DNA of 12,107 nt, taken from positions 1 through 12,107 of the forward strand of contig JAKPMW010000056.1 in the NCBI GenBank assembly GCA_029548715.1, given 5' to 3'. Shown in pieces: positions 6,208 to 12,107 of the stretch (its first letter is position 1; each line of letters begins with the position of its first letter). The stretch comes from Spirochaetota bacterium. Lineage in GTDB: Bacteria; Spirochaetota; JAGLSM01; JAKPMW01. The position numbers and the translations under genes were made by a program. Below the pieces are notes generated by a model. That model was not told where the DNA came from. It ran no database searches and was given only the letters and a program-made list of their open reading frames with translations.

Positions 6208-7803
6208 TCATTTTCCAGTCTGGTATGCACTTCTCGCACGGTCAAGTGCAGCCATTGCACTCCCGGAATCAATCGAGCGCGATGCTATGGCAATCGCCTC
6301 GCCAAAGTCAGAAGCCAGATCGGCAACAAGAATGGCTGCCGCAGCATTCAAGATAACAATCTCCCTGGCCGGACCCTTCTCTCCTTCGAGAACCCTCAGG
6401 ATAATACCGGCATTGGTGGTGGCATCACCACCGCGAATCGCCTCTGGGGAACAGAGGGAAAACCCGTACTCTTGCGGATTAATCTCAAAATGCCGGATCC
6501 AGCCATCCCGATACTGGCTGGCATACGTTACCCCAGTGAGGGTGATCTCATCCATGCCATCTGAGCCGTGTACGACAATGGCATGCCGCAATCCCAGCGC
6601 ACCCAAGACCTCAGCCACCAGAGGAACCAGATCCCGGGAATACACACCAACAACCTGGGCCGGAACCCTGGCCGGGTTGATCAGCGGCCCCATCATATTG
6701 AAGACAGTCCTGAATCCCAGCTCCCGCCGAGGTCCCATGATATATCTGAAAGCGTCATGGTAATGCGGGGCAAAGAGGAAGGCAAACCCATCAGTGTCTA
6801 TCCGCTCACATGCTGCAGCCGGAGAGAGATCAACCGGGACTCCCAGCACTTCAAGAACATCCGCCGAACCAGAGCGTGATGTGATTGAACGGTTTCCGTG
6901 TTTAGCCACGGCTGCCCCCGCCCCGACCGCAACAAAAGCCGCTGCAGTTGAAACATTGAACGACCCGCTTCCATCACCTCCAGTGCCACAGGTGTCTACA
7001 AGCGGCCTGTCTGTCACAAGTGGGAACTCGGGCAGCCTGGCCCTCAATGCCATCGCAATACCACAGACCTCAGCCACATCTGGTTTGCGCATTGAAAATG
7101 CTGTAAGCATGGCACCCACCTGGGCCTGAGTCAACCGCCCCTCGGCAGTCTGGGCCACAAGAGATGATGTTTCCTCACGCGACAGTCTTTCACCAGCCGA
7201 GAGGCGGGACAGCAGAGTCCGAACCGGCGGAATCTCGCGGACTCCACTGATGAAATTCGCGAGAAGCCTCATCCCATCCTCACTTCCGATCGACTCGGGA
7301 TGGAACTGGACGCCCTCGACCCTCAAGTCCCGGTGCCGCACACCCATGATCTCACCATCATCACTCTCAGCCGTTATCTCAAGGATCTCCGGAAGGCTTG
7401 CCCGTTCGATAGCCAGTGAATGATAGCGCATTACCCTCAAGGGATCCGGGAGCCCGCTAAAAACTGATTTTCCGTCATGACGTATCAGATCCGTCTTTCC
7501 GTGCATGACCCGCTGCGCCCGCACAATACGCCCGCCATAAAACGCACCGATTGTCTGGTGCCCGAGACACACCCCGAGGACCGGCTTGATCCCTGCAAAA
7601 CGCTTGAGCATATCCATGGAGCAACCCGTCTCATCAGGCCCACCCGGCCCCGGAGAGATAACGAGATAATCAAAGTCCATCTCTTCAGCCTCGGCCACGG
7701 TAATGGCATCATTGCGAAAAACCCGCACTTCCTGACCAAGCTGCATAAAATACTGCACAAGATTATATGTAAATGAGTCATAGTTGTCGATCATCAGCAC
7801 CAT
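6208..7803 (-). CDS. trpGD: Fused anthranilate synthase glutaminase / anthranilate phosphoribosyltransferase
   Basis: This is a two-domain fusion of 531 residues. The TrpG domain (about 1-190) is a class I glutamine amidotransferase with nucleophile C79 in GVCLGHQ and the dyad H168, E170 in FHPES. It feeds ammonia to TrpE. The TrpD domain (about 195-531) transfers phosphoribose from PRPP to anthranilate. It shows DTCGTGGDGSGSFN (270-283), KHGNRS (301-306), MGPLINP (371-377) and the Mg-binding GMDEI (416-420). The same gene order with a G-D fusion is known from E. coli. Fusion fixes equal amounts of the two activities. I use the ATG at 7803, with GGGGAG seven bases upstream and 17 bases after trpE. 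A TTG at 7809 is in frame but not needed. Confidence 0.95.
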   Translation of the reverse strand: MVLMIDNYDSFTYNLVQYFMQLGQEVRVFRNDAITVAEAEEMDFDYLVISPGPGGPDETGCSMDMLKRFAGIKPVLGVCLGHQTIGAFYGGRIVRAQRVMHGKTDLIRHDGKSVFSGLPDPLRVMRYHSLAIERASLPEILEITAESDDGEIMGVRHRDLRVEGVQFHPESIGSEDGMRLLANFISGVREIPPVRTLLSRLSAGERLSREETSSLVAQTAEGRLTQAQVGAMLTAFSMRKPDVAEVCGIAMALRARLPEFPLVTDRPLVDTCGTGGDGSGSFNVSTAAAFVAVGAGAAVAKHGNRSITSRSGSADVLEVLGVPVDLSPAAACERIDTDGFAFLFAPHYHDAFRYIMGPRRELGFRTVFNMMGPLINPARVPAQVVGVYSRDLVPLVAEVLGALGLRHAIVVHGSDGMDEITLTGVTYASQYRDGWIRHFEINPQEYGFSLCSPEAIRGGDATTNAGIILRVLEGEKGPAREIVILNAAAAILVADLASDFGEAIAIASRSIDSGSAMAALDRARSAYQTGK

Positions 7804-7820
7804 ACACAATCTCCCCGTAT

Positions 7821-9305
7821 TCAGTGGCGGTCGGCGCCGGACGCAGCGCCCCGCGCAAGCGCGGTAAACATGGCCCTCGCTTTGGCCAATGTCTCCTCAT
7901 ATTCCCTTTCAGGTATCGAATCATGCACGATGCCGGCGCCAGCCTGGAGATAGATCTTCCCCCCATGTACAACCAGGGACCGGATCGTAATGCATGAGTC
8001 CAGTCCGCCAGGGTATCCAAAATACCCGACCATGCCCGCATACGGTCCCCTCGTAACCGGTTCGTACTGGCCAATAATTTCCATGGCTCGGACCTTGGGT
8101 GCCCCGGAGACCGTCCCTGCCGGAAAAACCGCCCTCACAATATCAAAGTGATCACAACCCGAATCAGGAACCGCGGAAACCTCGCTGACAATGTGCATCA
8201 CGTGGGAGTATCGTTCGACCTCCATCATCCGGTCCACCTTGACAGTCCCGGCCTTGGCTATCCGCCCCAGATCATTCCGGGCCAGGTCAACCAGCATCAT
8301 ATGCTCCGCCCTCTCCTTGGGATCAGCCAGAAGCTCAGTTGTGAGCGCTTCATCCTCAGCCGTATCAAGGCCCCGTTTTCTCGTGCCGGCAATTGGCCGC
8401 AGGATAACCCTCCCGTCCTGCACACGTACCATGACCTCGGGAGATGCGCCCACCAACTGAAACCCTCCAAAATCCATGTAGAACATATATGGGGAAGGGT
8501 TGATCGAGCGTAACGCCCTGTAGACCGCAAATGCATCACCCTTAAACTCGGCATGCATCCTTTGGGAGAGCACAACCTGGATCGCCTCTCCCGCTGCGAT
8601 CATCTCCTGGATATCGGAGACCGCCTTTCTGAACCGCTCCCGGGGAAATGTGCTCCGAATCTCGCCAATTGAAAACCCACCCCCGGAGGCCCCTCCACGG
8701 GCCGCTTCTTCTATCCGGGCAGCAATATCCCGGATACCCTCAACTGCCCTGTCATAGTCGCTGGAAAGGTCCTGTCCCGTTTCAACATTGCAGATGATCC
8801 TCAGGGTATGCATCAGGTTGTCAAACACAAGGTTGTATCTGGTGCAGAGAAAAAGGGCATCCGGCAAACCAAGCCCGGGGCGCTGTGGTATGTTGCGCAA
8901 TCTTTCCCAGCGCGCGGCCATGTCGAACCCGATATATCCCACAGCCCCGCCCGGAAGAGGCGATGAATCCCCCGGAGCAATGTAGGGGCGTTCCCTGAGA
9001 TACTCTCCAACCAGACGCAGCGGATCCGGTACGTCATGCTCACGCCGCTCCGCTCCACTTGTTATGCAGCATTTTGTTCCCAGTATCTCAATCCGTGTCG
9101 CGGGTTCGATTCCAAGAAATGAATAACGGCCTATCTGCATCCCGCGCTCGGCAGATTCCAGCAGGTAGGAAGCACCTGTTGCATAAAATGCATCAACCGG
9201 AGTAACCCGATCCGCCTGCATCTCATGCACCAGGGCAAAGCGCTGCCCAGGTCTGGCCTGAGCCATAAAATCACTCTTCTTTGGACGTATAATGGGTGTC
9301 TCCAT
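7821..9305 (-). CDS. trpE: Anthranilate synthase component I
   Basis: TrpE aminates chorismate and eliminates pyruvate to give anthranilate, the first committed step, using ammonia from the TrpG domain encoded just downstream. The 494-residue chain contains the feedback motif LLESAE (48-53), whose serine contributes to the Trp-binding site, so allosteric inhibition by tryptophan is expected. The chorismate-enzyme core motifs are GASPE (286-290), PIAGTRKRG (304-312), LVDLARNDLGR (338-348), FPAGTVSGAPK (394-404) and AGAGIVHDS (455-463). The ATG at 9305 has AGGAGG nine bases upstream. A GTG at 9314 would sit directly against that site and is unlikely. It is the first gene of the operon, behind the leader ORF and attenuator. 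The LLES motif and trp operon context favour TrpE over the related PabB. Confidence 0.96.
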   Translation of the reverse strand: METPIIRPKKSDFMAQARPGQRFALVHEMQADRVTPVDAFYATGASYLLESAERGMQIGRYSFLGIEPATRIEILGTKCCITSGAERREHDVPDPLRLVGEYLRERPYIAPGDSSPLPGGAVGYIGFDMAARWERLRNIPQRPGLGLPDALFLCTRYNLVFDNLMHTLRIICNVETGQDLSSDYDRAVEGIRDIAARIEEAARGGASGGGFSIGEIRSTFPRERFRKAVSDIQEMIAAGEAIQVVLSQRMHAEFKGDAFAVYRALRSINPSPYMFYMDFGGFQLVGASPEVMVRVQDGRVILRPIAGTRKRGLDTAEDEALTTELLADPKERAEHMMLVDLARNDLGRIAKAGTVKVDRMMEVERYSHVMHIVSEVSAVPDSGCDHFDIVRAVFPAGTVSGAPKVRAMEIIGQYEPVTRGPYAGMVGYFGYPGGLDSCITIRSLVVHGGKIYLQAGAGIVHDSIPEREYEETLAKARAMFTALARGAASGADRH

Positions 9306-9314
9306 CCCGCTCAC

Positions 9315-9320
9315 CCTCCT
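9315..9320 (-). promoter_or_regulatory. trpE ribosome binding site
   Basis: AGGAGG on the minus strand is nine bases before the ATG at 9305. It lies after the attenuator T run, so translation of trpE starts only on transcripts that pass the terminator. Confidence 0.75.
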
Positions 9321-9337
9321 TTATGTCTTGCTTGAAT

Positions 9338-9417
9338 AAAAAAACGGGCAACCCGGCGTAGAAGAAAGTCAGCGTCGCTCTCGCAACAACACTTTCCCCG
9401 TCTGCGGCCTGCCCGTT
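9338..9417 (-). terminator. Candidate trp attenuator terminator
   Basis: On the minus strand AACGGGCA (9417-9410) is fully complementary to TGCCCGTT (9350-9343), which runs straight into seven T (9344-9338). Nested between the arms is a second strong hairpin (9396-9364). It has GAAAGT/ACTTTC outside, a six-bp inner stem with one or more G-U pairs, and a GAGA tetraloop. A purely local hairpin, CGGG-TTG-CCCG (9355-9345), also ends at the T run but has only four bp. The whole lies between the leader ORF and trpE, where a transcription attenuator is expected. Which of the two stems acts in termination cannot be decided by eye. Confidence 0.65.
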
Positions 9418-9476
9418 GAGGCTCAGCGTACGCAATGTACGCGCCTACCCCCGCTCTGCGGCCGCAATCAGGCCGC
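9402..9476 (-). promoter_or_regulatory. Alternative RNA pairings of the trp leader (candidate antiterminator)
   Basis: The leader codons just after the Trp pair contain GCGGCCTG (9476-9469), which exactly complements CAGGCCGC (9411-9404). The next codons contain TTGCGGCC (9467-9460), which pairs with GGCCGCAG (9409-9402) with one G-U. Both targets touch or overlap the 5' arm of the terminator (9417-9410). A ribosome stalled at codons 8-9 would cover the first site and leave the second free, while one at the stop codon would cover the second. This fits a ribosome-controlled switch, although the mutual exclusion is only partial as drawn by hand. Confidence 0.5.
9426..9442 (-). promoter_or_regulatory. 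Leader hairpin just after the trpL stop
   Basis: GCGTAC and GTACGC form a perfect six-bp stem around a five-base loop (ATTGC), beginning three bases after the leader stop codon. It can be extended by GGC/GCC with a bulge. In trp leaders such a hairpin may cause polymerase pausing so that the ribosome catches up; that role here is inference. Confidence 0.5.
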
Positions 9477-9504
9477 GCCACCATCGTTTCGTCCAGTACA
9501 CCAT
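9445..9504 (-). CDS. trpL: trp operon leader peptide
   Basis: This small ORF of 19 codons, MVYWTKRWWRGLIAAAERG, starts with ATG at 9504-9502 and ends with TAG at 9447-9445. Three of 19 codons are TGG (positions 4, 8 and 9), and the adjacent pair is the hallmark of trp leader peptides. TGAGG lies eight bases before the ATG (and AGGA closer), so it can be translated. It begins about 30 bases after the expected transcription start. It is followed by hairpins, a T run and then trpE. Its role is to sense charged tRNA-Trp by ribosome stalling. A ten-base repeat (AACGATGGTG) occurs at the start codon and again over the Trp pair. Chance occurrence of such a peptide at exactly this place is unlikely. 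Confidence 0.82.
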   Translation of the reverse strand: MVYWTKRWWRGLIAAAERG

Positions 9505-9522
9505 CGTTCCTGCCTCAAGCTT

Positions 9523-9540
9523 GTTACCATTGATAGTAAC
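9523..9540. promoter_or_regulatory. Candidate operator over the trp transcription start
   Basis: GTTACTATCAATGGTAAC (minus strand) is an imperfect palindrome, with 14 of 18 positions symmetric and perfect outer GTTAC/GTAAC arms. It directly follows the -10 box and so covers the expected start of transcription, a usual place for a repressor. It does not closely match the enterobacterial TrpR box (CTAGT-type arms), so the binding protein is unknown. Confidence 0.4.
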
Positions 9541-9569
9541 ATAATAGCGGGAAAGCATTTCCCTGTCAA
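9541..9569 (-). promoter_or_regulatory. trp operon promoter
   Basis: There is a perfect -35 hexamer TTGACA (9569-9564), a 17-bp spacer and a -10 hexamer TATTAT (9546-9541, five of six to consensus) on the minus strand. It is placed about 37 bases upstream of the trpL start codon and is the best sigma70-type promoter I see in the window. Confidence 0.85.
9549..9563. promoter_or_regulatory. Palindrome within the trp promoter spacer
   Basis: GGGAAA-TGC-TTTCCC is a perfect six-plus-six palindrome with a three-base centre, lying wholly between the -35 and -10 boxes. A protein bound here would block polymerase. It may be an operator, or chance. Confidence 0.35.
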
Positions 9570-9641
9570 GCACTTCCTGCTGCATTCTTCATTTTTCGGG
9601 CACGGTACACACGTCTTCCAGGATGGGCACCCTGCTCCGTC

Positions 9642-11435
9642 TCAGCTTTCCTTGATGTACGGTTCAAGAATCCCCGCAAGAGCATTGGTCACCTCAAGGA
9701 CCCTCTGCACCGCCTTGATGACCAGCTTGTTCCTGCTCCCGCCAACCAGCCGGATATTGCGCACAAATTCAGGCTTGTGCTGTTCGGTCCCATCCCTGAC
9801 AATAGCAGACAGCGGGCGAATAGCCTGCACCACTATGATCGCCAGCTCGCGAAGCGATCTGGCTGCAAGATTGTTCAAAAAATGAATTTTATCAGTAACA
9901 ACCTTGCGTGTCGGGATATCTCCCGAAAAACGCAGGATCAGGCTCTGCACCTTTTCACCCTCAGCCGTTGAGAGTGACACCTTGCTCTCAAATTCAAGCA
10001 CACGACCGCAAAATTCGTTAAACCGGTAAAAGTAATCACCAAGTGCTGACTGCATGCCCTTGTCAAGAAACTCCCCATCCATGACAACCGGGTTTAGCGC
10101 CGGGCGAATCATCGTCTCAAACATGGCCGACTGAAAAGCCTTGGCAACCTGGACCTGCTTGCAGTGCAGAAAAAGGGGCAATTCCATCGCCTGCAGCCTG
10201 CGGTTGGTGGCTTCGTTGTAAAACTCAAACTCTGGCAACTCAAGTGTGCCAAATAATTCAGAAACACGTTTTCCCAATTCATCAGTGTCAATCTGATGCA
10301 AGGAAGCCTGAATCCTCGGGACAAGTCGGGCCCGCAACATGGCCTTCATCTCTTCAACAGGGTTTACCGGTATCTGCCTGACAACAGGCAGGCGCCTCGG
10401 ATTGCGGGTTATCAGCCTGATGATCGAAACCAGCCGGTCGTCCTGGATCAGGGCAGAAATTGCCGACCTGAGCCGTCCGGCATCTTCCTCGGTCCAAACC
10501 GGGATTTCCCGCGCCTCGCTCCCACCTCCTGCAAGCATCTCGGCAAAACCGGCCAAAGCCGAGAACACGGAATCCATGCTGACCGTCAAATCAACACCAT
10601 AGAGAAGCTCTTCAAGGCGGGTCAGATCAAACAATGCGTCGTTTCCCTCGGCAGCTGAAAACTCAGGAAAGCCACCCCGGCCTGGTGAATAATTTTCACC
10701 AAAACGTCGCAAAAGAGCGTAGTAATTGAAAAAGGCCAGCCGCTGAAAGGCCACAAAATTGGCATACAACCGGTTGATTTCCTCACGGGCCTCGTACCCG
10801 ATGCCGTGCGCTGCCTGCTCGACATCCCGTTCAACCGTCGACTTGATCTGTTTATCCTCAAACAGGCGCCTGTTGGCCTTGAGATATTCGGGGGTGTAGC
10901 GTCCCTCCATATCAGGCAGGTCGGGCACCATCCGGCGGACAAAAAACTCAGCAAAGCCCTTTCCTCCACCCTCAGGTCCTGTAAAACGGCAGGCCTCGCA
11001 AAGCTGCCGCATACCCGTCATGACTGTTGACAATCTGTAGATCGTTTCACCAAAAGCGCCAAGAAGCTGATTGCTCCTGTAATGGTACAAAGCCGGGCGA
11101 AAGGTTCGGACGTGGGCGGCAAGCACAGCCAGCTCGCGATTTTTCAGAAACTCCTCTTTGCTTACCCCGGTAAAGAGTTGCATGAAAAACAGGGCAATCC
11201 GATCCCACAACCCGAGCTGTCGTGTCTCCGCATCCGAGACCGGCACCTCACCGGACTGGTCGCTCCCGGAATTCGCACGTTCAGCCTGCTGCCCCATTGC
11301 AGCCCCGGCATCACGAAAACCACGCGCCAGGCGCTCCTGTTCGCTCCTGTCAAGTGAGAGAATATGGGGGTCAAGACCCGAATCAAATCCACCCCGTTTA
11401 CGCACGGCATCGATGGATTGCCGATCATGTTCCAT
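9642..11435 (-). CDS. Spirochaete-type conserved protein of unknown function (DUF5312-like)
   Basis: This 597-residue protein has no known activity. It resembles the spirochaete-restricted DUF5312 family by overall make-up. That is recognition from memory, not a search result. The first 70 residues are polar and Gln/Ser/Glu-rich. They are followed by an amphipathic or hydrophobic patch, LGLWDRIALFFMQLF (about 74-88), and then by a long, mostly helical body with many Arg, Leu and Glu. No signal peptide, clear membrane helix or catalytic motif is visible. The ATG at 11435 has AAGGA about eleven bases upstream. Its stop lies about 70 bases upstream of the trp promoter, with no convincing terminator between, so some read-through into the trp leader is possible. 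It is divergent from the gene at 11565. Confidence 0.75.
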   Translation of the reverse strand: MEHDRQSIDAVRKRGGFDSGLDPHILSLDRSEQERLARGFRDAGAAMGQQAERANSGSDQSGEVPVSDAETRQLGLWDRIALFFMQLFTGVSKEEFLKNRELAVLAAHVRTFRPALYHYRSNQLLGAFGETIYRLSTVMTGMRQLCEACRFTGPEGGGKGFAEFFVRRMVPDLPDMEGRYTPEYLKANRRLFEDKQIKSTVERDVEQAAHGIGYEAREEINRLYANFVAFQRLAFFNYYALLRRFGENYSPGRGGFPEFSAAEGNDALFDLTRLEELLYGVDLTVSMDSVFSALAGFAEMLAGGGSEAREIPVWTEEDAGRLRSAISALIQDDRLVSIIRLITRNPRRLPVVRQIPVNPVEEMKAMLRARLVPRIQASLHQIDTDELGKRVSELFGTLELPEFEFYNEATNRRLQAMELPLFLHCKQVQVAKAFQSAMFETMIRPALNPVVMDGEFLDKGMQSALGDYFYRFNEFCGRVLEFESKVSLSTAEGEKVQSLILRFSGDIPTRKVVTDKIHFLNNLAARSLRELAIIVVQAIRPLSAIVRDGTEQHKPEFVRNIRLVGGSRNKLVIKAVQRVLEVTNALAGILEPYIKES

Positions 11436-11489
11436 ACCGATGACGTTCCTTTGCTTCTGGCGTCTTTCCCAGACAAGAAGGGATACGGC

Positions 11490-11518
11490 ATTCTACAACA
11501 CCGCCCTCAGCCATGCAA
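11490..11518 (-). promoter_or_regulatory. Candidate promoter of the DUF5312-like gene
   Basis: On the minus strand, TTGCAT (11518-11513), a 17-bp spacer and TAGAAT (11495-11490) give a weak -35 and a good -10 at correct spacing, about 55 bases before the ATG at 11435. Confidence 0.4.
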
Positions 11519-11528
11519 CGGCATTCTG

Positions 11529-11537
11529 TGCTATACT
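11529..11537 (+). promoter_or_regulatory. Candidate extended -10 promoter of the gene at 11565
   Basis: TGCTATACT (TG, one base, then a -10 hexamer matching five of six) lies about 27 bases before the ATG at 11565. No good -35 is seen, as is common for extended -10 promoters. Confidence 0.4.
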
Positions 11538-11564
11538 GAAGACAGGGAGAAAGGATGACGCACC

Positions 11565-12107
11565 ATGGATGAACCGGCAAGCCTCCATTTTGAATATGGT
11601 GATCCACAACACCCCCGGGGGAATGCCCTGGCCTACTGGCGACTGACGGCACACGTGGGAGACGAGAGCTTCGAAAAGCTGATCGTTACCAACTTCGTTA
11701 TTTCTCCCATGTATATCGGACGGCAGAGCGTCGCTGCAACCTTTCCCCCGCAGCTTGTTGACTCCCTTGATGAGCTCATCAGTCTGGCCCATCGGGCTGA
11801 GATTGACCTGATTCTTGTCCGCGAAGTGGATCTGCCCGCCGAAGAATTTGATTTTGAAACCTTTTTCAGACAGCAGCTTTCCCACTTCAATCGCCTTGTT
11901 GCCCTCTATACAGAGCAGTACGGCCAGTCTCTGGGAACAGACGATCAGCCCCAAGGCCCGGCCGTGCAAAAGGATGAGATCGAGTCCCTCAGGGATATCA
12001 GCCGGCTCGCAGACGAGGCCCGCCGGGCCTTTATCATCCAGCACAACGCCGCCCGGGCCCGCGAGACGCTCCTGAAAATCAGGCGTATCGCCCACTCCCT
12101 CAACTCC
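11565..12107 (+). CDS. Unknown protein, 3' end outside the window
   Basis: An open frame of 181 codons runs from the ATG at 11565 to the last base with no stop, so it continues past the window. AAGGA at 11551-11555, nine bases before the ATG, supports this start. The translation is protein-like (MDEPASLHFEYGDPQHPRGN at the start, then VTNFVISPMYIGRQSV and LISLAHRAEIDLILVREVDL). The visible part is acidic early and Arg-rich with long helices toward the cut end (about 140-181). I do not recognise the family. No signal peptide, membrane segment or catalytic motif is visible. It is divergent from the DUF5312-like gene, so the two may be a conserved pair, which is speculation. Confidence 0.75.
   Translation, partial: MDEPASLHFEYGDPQHPRGNALAYWRLTAHVGDESFEKLIVTNFVISPMYIGRQSVAATFPPQLVDSLDELISLAHRAEIDLILVREVDLPAEEFDFETFFRQQLSHFNRLVALYTEQYGQSLGTDDQPQGPAVQKDEIESLRDISRLADEARRAFIIQHNAARARETLLKIRRIAHSLNS

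Noticed and set aside
5448..6356. Long plus-strand ORF of 302 codons opposite trpC and trpGD
   Set aside because: It is antisense to two well-identified enzyme genes. Its composition (Ser, Arg, Pro, Ala-rich) is typical of a shadow frame, and it crosses a gene boundary.
9457..9464. GCGGCCGC palindrome (NotI-type site) in the leader
   Set aside because: It is best explained as part of leader codons 14-16 and the alternative RNA pairings, and not as a separate protein-binding site.
9570..9641. Possible terminator of the DUF5312-like gene (CAGG...CCTG and GTGCCC repeats)
   Set aside because: The stems are four bp or are direct rather than inverted repeats, and there is no T run.
11493..12095. 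200-codon minus-strand ORF at the right edge
   Set aside because: The opposite strand holds an uninterrupted frame with a good ribosome binding site and promoter and a more protein-like translation. This ORF would also overlap the divergent promoter region.

Overview
The window is dominated by a complete tryptophan biosynthesis operon on the minus strand, in the order trpE, trpGD (fused), trpC, trpF, trpB, trpA (9305 down to 2179). Together these enzymes convert chorismate to L-tryptophan. Five genes are tightly packed, with overlaps of 1 base up to gaps of 17 bases. The trpB-trpA pair is separated by about 226 bases. The organism is probably a free-living spirochaete. The main clue is the 597-residue protein upstream of the operon, which resembles a spirochaete-restricted family (DUF5312, from memory). 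This assignment is an inference and no rRNA or other marker is present.

The stretch from 9338 to 9569, between trpE and the upstream gene, is the most informative part. It holds a near-consensus sigma70 promoter (TTGACA, 17 bp, TATTAT). One perfect interrupted palindrome lies inside the promoter spacer and a second palindrome lies over the expected transcription start. A 19-codon leader ORF follows (MVYWTKRWWRGLIAAAERG) with three Trp codons, two of them adjacent. Next come mutually exclusive RNA pairings and a GC-rich stem followed by seven T. This has the architecture of a ribosome-mediated transcription attenuator, so the operon is probably controlled by charged tRNA-Trp and perhaps also by a repressor.

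Left of the operon (1 to 2178) is lower-GC, accessory-looking sequence. It contains the 3' end of a plus-strand gene for an LVIVD-type beta-propeller protein, a minus-strand DHH-superfamily phosphoesterase, and a plus-strand gene of unknown function with a ribbon-helix-helix-like segment that converges on trpA. A long inverted repeat between the first two genes looks like the terminator of the DHH gene.

Right of the operon, the DUF5312-like gene (minus, 9642 to 11435) is divergent from a plus-strand gene of unknown function that starts at 11565 and runs off the window. The 129 bp between them carries candidate promoters for both directions.

Points for a second look are the attenuator, the trpB-trpA gap with its 14-bp direct repeat and a gap-filling ORF, a run of nine G in the PLP-loop codons of trpB, and extra segments in TrpB and TrpC. 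No tRNA, rRNA, CRISPR array, insertion sequence or transposase was seen.
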